From: Saccharothrix espanaensis DSM 44229 | GTDB taxonomy: Bacteria > Actinomycetota > Actinomycetes > Mycobacteriales > Pseudonocardiaceae | Direction of reading: 5' to 3' | NCBI RefSeq assembly: GCF_000328705.1 | Contig: NC_019673.1 | Location: 3,100,001 to 3,164,000 of the forward strand | Length of the DNA: 64,000 nt | Shown: positions 8,299-18,200 of the stretch, one piece after another | Layout: each line of letters opens with the position of its first letter | Position numbering within the stretch: the stretch's first letter is position 1 | Translations under genes and position numbers: made by a program | Notes under the pieces: model-generated | The model's database searches: none | Told to the model about the DNA's origin: nothing | Seen by the model: only the letters and a program-made list of their open reading frames with translations

Positions 8299-11133
8299 AT
8301 GCCCTGCACACCACGATCACTGCTGACGGTGGTGACCGCGCTCGCCCTGGTGGCCACGACCGCGCTCGCCGCCCCGGCGTCGGCCGCCGAGCCGGAAGGC
8401 CCGGTGCGGGTCGCGGCGAAGAACCCCGTGCCCGGCGTCTACATCGTCAAGCTGAAGGACCACGCGGGCACGGCCGGCGCGGCGAGCACCGCGGACGCCC
8501 TGACCCGGCGCTACGGCGGCACCACGACCCACGTGCTGGACAAGGTCATGCGCGGCTTCGTGGTGGAGGACCTCGACGAGCGGCAGGCCCGCCGGCTCGC
8601 CGCGAACCCCGACGTCGCCTCGGTGACGCAGTCGGGCACCGCCCGCGCCGCCGACGTCCAGGACAACCCGCCGAACTGGGGGCTCGACCGCGTCGACCAG
8701 CGCGACCTGCCGCTGGACCGCAAGTACGCCTACCCGGCCAACGCGGGCGCGGGCGTGAACATCTACGTGGTCGACACCGGGATCCGGTTCGGCCACCAGG
8801 AGTTCGAGGGCCGCGCGAAGTACGCCGCGGACTTCGTCGTCCCGCCCACCAACGGCAACGACTGCGACTCCGCCAAGCAGGGCCACGGCACGCACGTGGC
8901 GGGCATCGCCGGCGGCAAGACCCGCGGCGTGGCCAAGAAGGCGACGCTGTGGGCGGTGCGCATCCTCAACTGCCAGTCCAGCGGCAAGGACAGTGACATC
9001 GTCGTCGCCGCCGAGTGGATCGCGAAGAACGCCGTCACACCGGCGGTGGTGAACATGAGCGTCTACGCCGACGACCCGACGGTCGGCGTCGACGCCATCA
9101 AGGGCGCGGTCGCCGCCGGCGTGCAGTGGTCGCTGATCACCGGCAACAACGGCGGCAACTCCTGCGACTACGGGCCGGGCAGCCGCGTCGACACCGGCGT
9201 GCGGGTCGCCAACGCCACCAGTTCCGACCAGCGCGCCGGCGACTCCAACGACGGCCCGTGCACCGACCTGTTCGCGCCGGGCAGCACCATCGACTCGTCG
9301 GTCAACACCTCCGACACCTCCTACGGCCAGAAGTCCGGCACGTCCATGGCCGCGCCGCACGTGGCGGGCGCGATGGCGTTGCGGTTGGCCGAACAGCCCT
9401 CCGCCACGCCCGCGGACCTGAAGAAGTGGGTGGTCGACAACGCCACCACCGGCAAGATGACCAACATCCGCACCGGCACACCCAACCGCCTGCTGCACGT
9501 GCCGAACGCGCCGCAGCCCGGCAACGACTTCTCCATCGCGGCCAACCCGGCGTCGGTGTCGACCGACCCAGGGGCATCGGTGGACACCACGATCGCCACG
9601 GCCGTCACGCGCGGGTCGGCGCAGAACGTCGCGCTGTCGGCGAGCGGCCTGCCCTCGGGCGTGACGGCGACGTTCGCGCCCACCTCGGTCACGGCGGGCA
9701 GCTCGGCCAAGCTGACGTTGAGCGCGTCGGCGTCGGCGACTCCCGGCACCTACCGCGTCACCGTGACGGGCAAGAGCACCGACGCCACCCGTGGCACCGA
9801 CGTGACGCTCACGGTCAAGGGGCAGGTCCCCGACGACTTCAGCCTCACCACCAACCCCGCCAACGGTTCCGTGCCGGCGGGCTCGTCGGCGTCGACCACG
9901 GTCGGCGCGAGCGCGGTCACCCGCGCCGACACGGGCGCGAGCCCGGCCGTCATCGGCGGGACGCCCACCACGGTCGCGAAGTACCCGTTCATCATCTCGC
10001 AGCACCGCACCGGCGGCGTGCGCCCGCAGGAGCAGTCCTGCACGGGTTCGGTCGTGGCCAAGCGCGCGGTCCTGATCGCCGCGCACTGCAAGTTCTCCGA
10101 GGGCGACCCGAAGTACCTGGTGTACGGGCGGGACGACCTCGCCGACACCGCGACCGGCAGCCGGGTCGAGGTCGAGGAGTACCGGACGCACCCGGACTAC
10201 AACCCCGGCGACGGGTGGCGCACCGGGTACGACGTCGCGGTGATCTTCACCAGGACCGACATCCCGGTGCCCGCCGGGACGTCCTTCCCCGCCATCGCCC
10301 GCTCCGGCGACACCCTGCCGCTGGGCACCCGGGGCACCGCGATCGGCTACGGCAAGACCGATTCGCAGGACGCGCAGCGCAACTCCAAGCTGCGCGAGGT
10401 GGTGCTGCCCACGGTGGAGGACCAGAACTGCAAGAACATCAACTCGCAGTTCGACGCCCGCTACATGTTCTGCGACGGCTACGGCACCGGCACCACCGGC
10501 CTCTGCCAGGGCGACTCCGGCGGCCCGTACTTCCACAACGGCAAGATCTGGGGCGTGTTCTCGTGGCTGCGCACGGACTGCGCCTCCTACAACGCGCACG
10601 GCAAGCTCTGGGGCGTCATGGGCGACTGGGCCAACGAGCAGATCGGCGGCACCCCGCCGACCGGTGACATCGCGCTGTCCGCCACGGGCCTGCCCTCCGG
10701 TGCCACCGCCACCTTCAGCCCGTCCGCCATCGGGACCGGCGGCAGTTCCACGCTCCGGATCGCCACGTCCGCGTCGACCCCGCCGGGCGAGTACCGCGTC
10801 ACCGTCAGCGGCACGCGCGGCACGGTCACCCGGCAGACCGTCTACACCCTGACGGTCACCAGCGGCAGCACCAAGATCACCCTGGCCGACCCCGGCACGC
10901 AGACCACCACCAGGGGCAAGCCGGTCAGCCTGCCGTTGACCGCCACCGGTGGCAGCGGCGGCTACCGCTTCACCGCCACCGGCCTGCCCGCCGGCCTCTC
11001 CGTCAACGCCACCACCGGGGTCATCAGCGGCACGCCGACCACGTGGGCGAACTACCACCCGACGGTGACCGTGACCGACGGCTCCGGCGCGAAGGCCGCG
11101 GTCTCCTTCTACTGGTTCGTGTTCCCCAACTAG
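8299..11133 (+). CDS. secreted subtilisin/trypsin double protease with Ig-like repeats
   Basis: A 944-residue exported protein. The signal peptide (about 1-30) starts at the ATG at 8299, preceded by AAAAGGAG; the frame extends upstream without signal character. An I9-type propeptide spans about 45-120. The S8 subtilisin domain has Asp-159 (VVDTG), His-196 (GHGTH) and Ser-349 (SGTSMAAPH). An Ig-like repeat fills about 409-510. A second repeat begins at 512 and breaks off near 546; a full S1 trypsin domain follows (IGG at 552, His-596, Asp-645, Ser-740 in GDSGGP), then the second repeat resumes at about 790 to 854. A He_PIG-type domain ends the protein. Both triads are intact, so two proteolytic activities are expected outside the cell. 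Confidence 0.93.
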   Translation: MPCTPRSLLTVVTALALVATTALAAPASAAEPEGPVRVAAKNPVPGVYIVKLKDHAGTAGAASTADALTRRYGGTTTHVLDKVMRGFVVEDLDERQARRLAANPDVASVTQSGTARAADVQDNPPNWGLDRVDQRDLPLDRKYAYPANAGAGVNIYVVDTGIRFGHQEFEGRAKYAADFVVPPTNGNDCDSAKQGHGTHVAGIAGGKTRGVAKKATLWAVRILNCQSSGKDSDIVVAAEWIAKNAVTPAVVNMSVYADDPTVGVDAIKGAVAAGVQWSLITGNNGGNSCDYGPGSRVDTGVRVANATSSDQRAGDSNDGPCTDLFAPGSTIDSSVNTSDTSYGQKSGTSMAAPHVAGAMALRLAEQPSATPADLKKWVVDNATTGKMTNIRTGTPNRLLHVPNAPQPGNDFSIAANPASVSTDPGASVDTTIATAVTRGSAQNVALSASGLPSGVTATFAPTSVTAGSSAKLTLSASASATPGTYRVTVTGKSTDATRGTDVTLTVKGQVPDDFSLTTNPANGSVPAGSSASTTVGASAVTRADTGASPAVIGGTPTTVAKYPFIISQHRTGGVRPQEQSCTGSVVAKRAVLIAAHCKFSEGDPKYLVYGRDDLADTATGSRVEVEEYRTHPDYNPGDGWRTGYDVAVIFTRTDIPVPAGTSFPAIARSGDTLPLGTRGTAIGYGKTDSQDAQRNSKLREVVLPTVEDQNCKNINSQFDARYMFCDGYGTGTTGLCQGDSGGPYFHNGKIWGVFSWLRTDCASYNAHGKLWGVMGDWANEQIGGTPPTGDIALSATGLPSGATATFSPSAIGTGGSSTLRIATSASTPPGEYRVTVSGTRGTVTRQTVYTLTVTSGSTKITLADPGTQTTTRGKPVSLPLTATGGSGGYRFTATGLPAGLSVNATTGVISGTPTTWANYHPTVTVTDGSGAKAAVSFYWFVFPN

Positions 11134-11149
11134 CCGACTGGAAGGAGGA

Positions 11150-11179
11150 GGCGGGTGCTCCCTCGTGGGAGCACTCGCC
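11150..11179. terminator. stem-loop terminator between convergent genes
   Basis: Arms 11150-11162 and 11167-11179 pair over 13 bases with one mismatch around a TCGT loop, followed by CTTTCC. It lies 17 nt after the protease stop and 26 nt before the end of the convergent lectin gene, so it can serve both. Confidence 0.75.
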
Positions 11180-11204
11180 TTTCCGCGCTGTCAACCGGGA
11201 GTGG

Positions 11205-13097
11205 TCACTTCCGGCCGGTCGCGCCCCGGAAGGTCGTGCCCTGCTCGGCCGACGCCGAGGACGGGCCGGGCGCGATGTAGGAGGTGAGGACCAGACCCTG
11301 CGGCGAGCGCCAGGTGAAGATCGGGCTGCCGTCGGCGAGGGTGAGGCCGGTCGGGTCGGTGGCCGTCTCCTCCCAGTACTTGATCTGCCAGGCGCTGAAG
11401 CCCGCGGCCGGGGCGAGCTGGCTGGCCTGGTAGACGTAGTTGTCCGTGCCGCGCACGGCCAGCTCCACCAGTCCGGTGCCCCGGATCACGGCGGCCGGCG
11501 AACCGACGCCCGCGAGGCTGCCGACCGCCGTCCACGTGCCGGGGAACACGCCCGAGGTCTCGCGCTGGGTGTGCACGATCCCGTTGGAGCGGCGCGTGAA
11601 CACCTGGAGGTTGCCGTTCTGGTGCGCCACGACGGCGGGCTTGCCGGTGGCGTCGGTGCCGACGGTCCGCCACGTGCCGACCACGTCGCCGGTCAGCCGC
11701 GCCGCGCGCACCGAGTTGTCGGTGAACCGGGCGACGACGTCGATGGCGGTTCCGTTGCGCAGCACCGAGAAGTCGTTCGACAGCCCGGTGGCGGCCAGCT
11801 TGCGCCACGGCAGCCAGCCGCCGTTCGCGGCCACCTGCGCCCGCCGCCACAACTGGCCCGAGCCGTCGACCGCGTACACGTTGAGCACGTTGTCCGAGTC
11901 GGCGACCACGGCCGCGTCGCTGGTCAGCCAGCCGTCGTGGGCTGCCTCGGCCGCCCACGGGCCGTTGGCCACCGACTGCGGCCGGCCCCGGAACGAGGCG
12001 TCGTCGGAGCTGTTGGCCAGCACCTGCAGCTTGTTGTCGCCCTGCCTGGCCGAGCCGGGCGTGCCGGTGAACACCTGGTGACCGGCGAAGGTCTGGTACT
12101 CCAGGATGCTGAAGTCGTTGGCGTACCGCTGCTTCGCGGTGGTCAGACCGCCGACCTGGTTGACGTAGAAGTAGTTCACCAGCCCGTCGCCGCCCTGCAC
12201 CGCGGACGACGCCGCGCCCAGGTTCGCCGGCACCGCCGGGCGCTGCGGCGAGGTGCCGCCGACGATCTTGCAGGCGTTGGACTTGCCCTCCAGCTGCCAG
12301 TCGCCGTACCAGCCGCCGTTGCCGACGATCCGGCCCGCGTCCACGGCCCAGGTGCCGTTCCCGGTGTAGCGGTACCACTTCACCTGCTGGGCCGCGCCGT
12401 CCAGGGCGTAGAAGACGCCACCGCCGACCGACGCCACGTCGTGGAACTTGTTCCAGCCGCCGTCGCCGATCTGCCGGTCGGACTCGATCCAGCGCTGACT
12501 GGCCGCGTGGTAGACGTGGAGGACCAGCTTGTCGTCGTGGGTGCGGGCGAAGATGGTGCCGTCGCCCGAGGCCCAGATCATGTTGTAGCGGGCCGCCCAG
12601 CCGGTCGCCAGCGTCCGGTCCTCGTAGGACCAGGTGCCGCCGGTCTTGGTGAACCGCCGCCAGTGCAGGTTGCCGTCGGCGGCGATGCCGTAGAAGTCGC
12701 CGAGCGAGTCGACCACCAGGGTGTTGCGGCTCCAGCCGGTCCAGCCGGTGAGCAGCACCTCGCCCGCGCCGCCGTTCTCCCAGGAGCCGCCCAGCCACCG
12801 GGCGCGGCCGAGCTGGCCCTCGGGCGTGAGCTCGTACACCGCGCCGTCCGGGCCGCCGAGCGTGATGCCGTCCCAGGTGTGGCCGATGCCGTACTGGTCC
12901 TGCCAGTCGGGGGTGCCGACCTCGGGCTCGTTGTGCTGGTAGAGCGTGAGGCTGGTGTCCGGCTTGCGCACGAAGATCGGCACCGAGGTGTCGCACTGGA
13001 GCGTCTCGACGCCCGACGCGGCACCGGTCGGGCCGACGACGGTGATCGTCGTCGCCGCGAGTGCCGCCAGCAGGGCCGCTGGTACGAGTCGTCTCAT
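11205..13097 (-). CDS. secreted tachylectin-like beta-propeller protein (copy 2)
   Basis: A 630-residue exported protein: signal peptide at about 1-28, then a first half of repeated blades with tryptophan/glycine patterns (WSRNTLVV, WAARYNMIWASGDG, GWNKFHDVASVGGG) typical of tachylectin-2-like carbohydrate-binding propellers. A second, different repeat region follows (GNLQVFTRRSNG, TWTAVGSLAGVG, NYVYQASQ), like fucose-binding PLL-type lectins. The expected role is binding sugars outside the cell. Its ATG overlaps the stop of the upstream copy (ATGA), so the two are co-translated. The last ~60 residues are almost identical to those of the neighbour. No enzyme motif is visible. Confidence 0.8.
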   Translation of the reverse strand: MRRLVPAALLAALAATTITVVGPTGAASGVETLQCDTSVPIFVRKPDTSLTLYQHNEPEVGTPDWQDQYGIGHTWDGITLGGPDGAVYELTPEGQLGRARWLGGSWENGGAGEVLLTGWTGWSRNTLVVDSLGDFYGIAADGNLHWRRFTKTGGTWSYEDRTLATGWAARYNMIWASGDGTIFARTHDDKLVLHVYHAASQRWIESDRQIGDGGWNKFHDVASVGGGVFYALDGAAQQVKWYRYTGNGTWAVDAGRIVGNGGWYGDWQLEGKSNACKIVGGTSPQRPAVPANLGAASSAVQGGDGLVNYFYVNQVGGLTTAKQRYANDFSILEYQTFAGHQVFTGTPGSARQGDNKLQVLANSSDDASFRGRPQSVANGPWAAEAAHDGWLTSDAAVVADSDNVLNVYAVDGSGQLWRRAQVAANGGWLPWRKLAATGLSNDFSVLRNGTAIDVVARFTDNSVRAARLTGDVVGTWRTVGTDATGKPAVVAHQNGNLQVFTRRSNGIVHTQRETSGVFPGTWTAVGSLAGVGSPAAVIRGTGLVELAVRGTDNYVYQASQLAPAAGFSAWQIKYWEETATDPTGLTLADGSPIFTWRSPQGLVLTSYIAPGPSSASAEQGTTFRGATGRK

Positions 13098-15037
13098 CGC
13101 TTGGCCGCCGTTCCGGTGAAGACCCGGGCCGCGAGCGACCCGGTGCTGATGTAGGAGGTGAGGATCACGCCCTGCGGGGAGCGCCAGGTGAAGATCGGGT
13201 TGCCGTCGGCGAGGGTGAGGCCGGTCGGGTCGGTGGCGGTCTCCTCCCAGTACTTGATCTGCCAGGCGCTGAAGCCGGCCGCGGGGGCGAGTTGGCTGGC
13301 CTGGTAGACGTGGTTGTCCGTGCCGCGCACGGCCAGCTCCACCAGGCCGTTGCCGGTGAGGACGGCGGCCGGCGAGCCGGTGGTGGCGAGGCTGCCGATC
13401 GCGGTCCACGTACCGGGGAACGCGCCGGACGTCTCGCGCTGGGTCTGCGGGATCCCGCCGGTGCCGCGCGCGAAGACCTGGAGGTCGCCGCCCTGGTGCA
13501 CCACGAGCGCGGGTCTGCCGGTCGTGCCGGTGCCGACGGTCCGCCACGCGCTCAGCGCGCCGTCGTAGCGGGCCACGCGCACCGAGCCGTCGGTGAACCG
13601 CGCCGCGATCTCGGTGCCGGTGCCCTTGCGGGCCACCGTGATGTCGGTCGTCAGGCCGCTCGCCGTGATCGGCTGCCACGCGTTGTACGCGCCGTTGACG
13701 GCGATCTGCGCGCGCCGCCACAGGCCGCCGGAACCGTCGACGGCGTACTGCGCGATGGTCGCGTCGGACTGCTCGACGAGCACCGGGTCACCCAGCATCC
13801 AGCCGCGCTGCGCGGTCACCGGGTCCGTGCCCCACGCGCCGTTCTTGACCTGCTGGACCCGGCCCCGGTACTCGGCGTCGTCGGAGCTGTTGCCCAGCAC
13901 CTCGAAGCGCCCGTCCTGGCGCAGCGCCGCGCCCGGCTGACCGGTGAACTGCGAGTGGCCGGTGAACGCCTGGTACTCCAGCACGCTGAAGTCGTTGGTG
14001 TAGCGCTGGGTCGCCCGGCTCAGCCCGCCGGCCGGGTTGGTGTAGAACCAGGACACCTTGCCGTCCGGCCCCTGCCGCACGGTGTTGCCCGCGTCCAGGC
14101 GCTGCGGCACGGCGGGCCGGGTCGGCGCCGGGTGGCCGGTGATCCTGCAGTCGTCGGTGGTGGCGACCACGTCGAGCTCGCCCCACCAGCCGTGGCCGAC
14201 GAGCTTGCCCACGTCGCGCCCGGTGTCGGCCCACGTGTCGGTGGCCTCGTCGTAGCGGTACCAGAGCATCTCGGGATTGTTGTTGTTCAGCCACGTGGCG
14301 TAGAGGACGTCGCCGCCGGGCGAGAAGATGCGGTTGAACATGTTCCAGCCCACCCCGGCGGGCTTGGCGTACTGGGTGAACCGGTCGGACGCGGCGTGGT
14401 ACCGGAAGCGGTACAGCTCGCCGGTCGGCTTGCGGGCGTAGAGCACGCCGTCGCCGGCGGCGGTGATGGAGTCGTACTGGTTCCAGCCGGTGTCCAGGAC
14501 CTTGCCGCCGCCCGTCTCGGCGGTCCACCAGCCGGTGGCGTCGTCGCCTTCCCACACGAACACCTCAAGATGCCCGTCTGCGTTGATCTCGTACAGCCGG
14601 CCCTTTTCGTCGACGGTCACCTTGTTGCGGTGCGCGGCTTCGGAGTAGCGGCCCCAGCCGCTGCCGACGACGCGGTACTGCTGGCTACCGAAGTTCACCC
14701 AGCCGTTCTCGGTCCAGCGCAGTCGCCGCAGCTCGCCGGTCGCGCCGACCAGGCTGTACATGACCCCGCCGGGGCCCGCCAGGGTGCGGCCGACCTCCCA
14801 CCCGCTGCCGATCCCGTTCTGCTTGACGCCCCAGTCGAAAGTGCCGTTCTCCGGGTCGTTGTGCGGGTAGCGGAAAACGCTGCCGGACGGCGTCACGCCG
14901 AAGATCTGGACCGCGCTGTTGCAGTTCAGAGTCGCTACCGCGTGGGCCGTGGGAATGCTCAGCACGGTGCATCCGAGAATGGTTCCGAGCGTGATGCCCA
15001 GTGTTCTTTTGAGCAGGCTTGCGCCAACTCTCGACAT
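13094..15037 (-). CDS. secreted tachylectin-like beta-propeller protein (copy 1)
   Basis: A 647-residue exported protein with the same two-part plan as the next gene downstream: signal peptide ending IPTAHA (about residue 33), tachylectin-like blades in the N-terminal half (WNQYDSITAAGDG, WNMFNRIFSPGGD) and a PLL-like second half. The ATG at 15037 is preceded by GGGGGT. The gene is the first of a two-gene operon and is divergent from the giant Rhs gene across 253 nt, so the lectins and the Rhs protein may be co-regulated. The pair arose by tandem duplication; identity is highest at the 3' ends, suggesting gene conversion. Sugar binding is inferred from the family. Confidence 0.82.
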   Translation of the reverse strand: MSRVGASLLKRTLGITLGTILGCTVLSIPTAHAVATLNCNSAVQIFGVTPSGSVFRYPHNDPENGTFDWGVKQNGIGSGWEVGRTLAGPGGVMYSLVGATGELRRLRWTENGWVNFGSQQYRVVGSGWGRYSEAAHRNKVTVDEKGRLYEINADGHLEVFVWEGDDATGWWTAETGGGKVLDTGWNQYDSITAAGDGVLYARKPTGELYRFRYHAASDRFTQYAKPAGVGWNMFNRIFSPGGDVLYATWLNNNNPEMLWYRYDEATDTWADTGRDVGKLVGHGWWGELDVVATTDDCRITGHPAPTRPAVPQRLDAGNTVRQGPDGKVSWFYTNPAGGLSRATQRYTNDFSVLEYQAFTGHSQFTGQPGAALRQDGRFEVLGNSSDDAEYRGRVQQVKNGAWGTDPVTAQRGWMLGDPVLVEQSDATIAQYAVDGSGGLWRRAQIAVNGAYNAWQPITASGLTTDITVARKGTGTEIAARFTDGSVRVARYDGALSAWRTVGTGTTGRPALVVHQGGDLQVFARGTGGIPQTQRETSGAFPGTWTAIGSLATTGSPAAVLTGNGLVELAVRGTDNHVYQASQLAPAAGFSAWQIKYWEETATDPTGLTLADGNPIFTWRSPQGVILTSYISTGSLAARVFTGTAAKR

Positions 15038-15290
15038 GTGTACCCCCGTTGGTCGACCAGTCGGGTCGCTCGAGGGGACCGTAGCCCAGGACGCGGTGTT
15101 GGACCAGTACCCGCAGGTTAGGGTTACTTGGAGTCGTGAGCGAGTCTCGCTTTCGGCCATTCGGGTCATGCTGATCACCTGCTCCGCTCGGACCTTGTGA
15201 CGGGTCCCGGTTTGTGGTTGCGTCCTTTCCGTAGGAATCGGTGCGCAGGCCGGAGTGCTGCCCACCGCCTGGCACGGGGGGATTACCACA

Positions 15291-18200
15291 ATGGCCGATG
15301 GCCGTATTCGGCGTGCCCGCATCCGTCTGCCGCGATCGCGCCGCGGGCGTGTGCTCGCCGTCCTCGGAATGGTGCTCGTGGTCTTTCTCGGCGCGGTCGC
15401 GCCGAGCGTGGTCCCGCTGCTCCCGGTCCTCGGGAACAGCGCGGACGGGGGTGACCCGGGCGAGTCCGCGCCCGACCAGACCTGGGGCTCGGCGCAGGAC
15501 CAGCCGCACGAGGTCGAGGGCGAGAGCACCAACCGCGCGCTGCCGAAGTCGGAGCTCGCGAAGCACCCGCAGCCCGCCTTCCACTCCGACCGGCCGCGCG
15601 CGAACGAGGCGCGCGAGGTCGAGGCGCCGTCGACCCGCACGGGCTTCGACGCGGCGACCTCGAAGGAGGACACCGGGCTCCGGCAGGCCGGTTCCCGCAG
15701 CTTCCGCAACACCGACGGCACGGTGACCACCGAGTTCAGCCAGTCCCCGGTCAACTACCGGGCGGCCGACGGGTCCTGGCAGCCGATCGACACCCGGCTG
15801 GTCGCCGACGGCGACGGCTGGCGCAACACCGCCGACCAGGTCGACACCCGGTTCGGCCCGACGGCCTCCGAGGCGCCGTTCGTCCGGGTGCGGCTGTCCG
15901 GCGACCACGAGTTCTCGTTCGGCCTGGCGGGCACCCGGCCCGCGCCCGCCCGGGTGGCGGGCAGCACCGCCACCTACGCCGGCGTCGCCGACCACACCGA
16001 CCTGCGGTTGGACGTGCTGCCCGGCGGCGTGAAGGAAACCCTCGTCCTGAACTCGCCCGACGCGCCCCGGCGCTGGGTGTTCCCGTTGCGGCTCAAGGGG
16101 CTCACCGCCCGCGCCGACGGCGGCGGCGTGGCCCTGGTCGACTCCGCCGGCCAGGAGAAGGCGCGCATCCCCGCCGGGTTCATGACCGACTCCCGGGCCG
16201 AGACGCCCGCCACGTCCTACGACGTCCGCTACGAGGTGACCGGCGACGCCCTGGTGGTCACGCTGGACGACGCCTGGCTGCGCGACCCGGCCCGCGCCTA
16301 CCCGGTGCTGGTCGACCCGTCGGTGCACGGCGTGACCGCGAACGCGGCCATCTCCACCTCCGGCGGCAGCCACAACACCGGCCCGGAGCTCCCGGTCGGC
16401 AACGGCAGCGCGATGTACCTGAAGTTCGACGACATCGGCCTGGGCGGGCACCGGATCTTCGACGCCCAGCTCTACCTGACCAGCTACGGCGCGCCCTCGT
16501 GCCGCCCCGAGCCGGTCACCGTCCACCCGATCACCGGCTCCTGGAGCGCCGTGGGCTCCGGCCACCCGCCGACCGGCGGGGTGCTCGGCTCGGCGTCGTT
16601 CGCGCACGGCTACGTGGCGCTGGGCCAGTCCCACTCGGCTTGCCCGCTCGCGGCCGACATGATCGACCTGGGCGACGGCGGCCGCGACCTCGTGCAGTCC
16701 TGGGTGACCGGCGGGGCGAACAACGGCCTCGCGGTCAAGGCCGTCCGCAGCTCCAAGACCTTCGCCGGCGCGGGCACGGCCAACCCGCCGCGCCTGTTCG
16801 TGACCCACACGCCGTACAACGCCTCCTACCGGATCGAGCGGGGTGTGCCGGAGCCGCCGGTGCACCGGCAGCAGGACGGCAAGGTGCGGATCGCGGTGAC
16901 GAACCGGGGTTCGCAGACGTGGACGCCGGGTGCGTTCAAGCTGGCCTACCGGGCGTTCACCGCCGACGGCCGTCCGGTGGACTCGCGGGAGTCGGCGGCG
17001 CTGGACCGCAACGTGCCGCCGGGTGACACGATCACGTTGGACGCCAACGTCTACCGGTTCGCCAACCCCGGTGACTACCTGCTCGACTTCAGCATGGTGC
17101 ACAACAGCACCTACTTCACCGACGAGCAGATCCCGCCGGCGCGGCTGTCGTTGACGATGTTCGAGCTGCCGCCGGTGGTGAAGGCGCAGTACCCGCCGGC
17201 GGGGCACTCCGCGCCGACGTTGACGCCGCAGCTGTGGGCGGACGCGGTGGACGTGGACGCGCCGAACAACACGTCGGTGCAGTACGAGTTCGAGGTCTGC
17301 AACAGCAACCTGGACGGGTCGCCGAGCACCGGCGCGTGCACCCTGGGCCCGCGCTCGACGTCCAAGACCTGGACCGTCCCCAGTGGACGGTTGCAGTGGA
17401 GCGAGACCTACCACTGGCGGGCGTGGGCGGTGGACCCGAGCGGTACCCGCAGCGAGGCGTTGCCGTTCAGCGCCCTGCTCACGGCCGTGCCGCAGCCGGA
17501 CATCACCTCGCACCTGGGCGGCGCGCCTTACAGCGCGGGCGACCTCGACTTCGACCCGCAGATCGGCAACTACACGACGGGCGCGGTGGACGTCGCGCTC
17601 GGCGTGAGCGGGCCGGAGCTGAACGTGGCCCGCACGTACAACAGCCTCGACCCGCGCAAGGACTCGTTGTTCGGCGCGGGCTGGTCGACCCGGTACGACA
17701 TGCGGGTGGTGCCGGACAAGGACGGCTCCGGCAACGTCGTGGTGACCTACCCCGACGGTCAGCAGGTCCGGTTCGGGCGCAACGCCGCCGACGGCAGCTT
17801 CGACCCGCCGCCGGGCCGGTTCGCGACCTTCTACCAGGACGTGGTGCTGCCCGCGCACAACTACGTGCTGGTGGACAAGGCGAACACGGTCTACACGTTC
17901 CGCGAGTTCGACGGCCGCCTGATCACCATCCACGACAACGCGGGCCGGGTGGTCGAGTTCGACTACGGCCCCGACAGCAAGCTCAAGCGGGCCATCAGCC
18001 GGGCCTCCGGCAACCGCACGCTGTACTTCACGTGGACCGGCAACCACGTCACCGAGGTCCGCACGGACCCGCCGGTGACGGGCGGCACGGCGATCAAGTG
18101 GACCTACAAGTACTTCGGCGACCGGCTGACCGAGGTCTGCGACCCGAAGAACGCCTGCACCAAGTACGACTACGACAACGGCTCGCACTACCGCAGCGCG

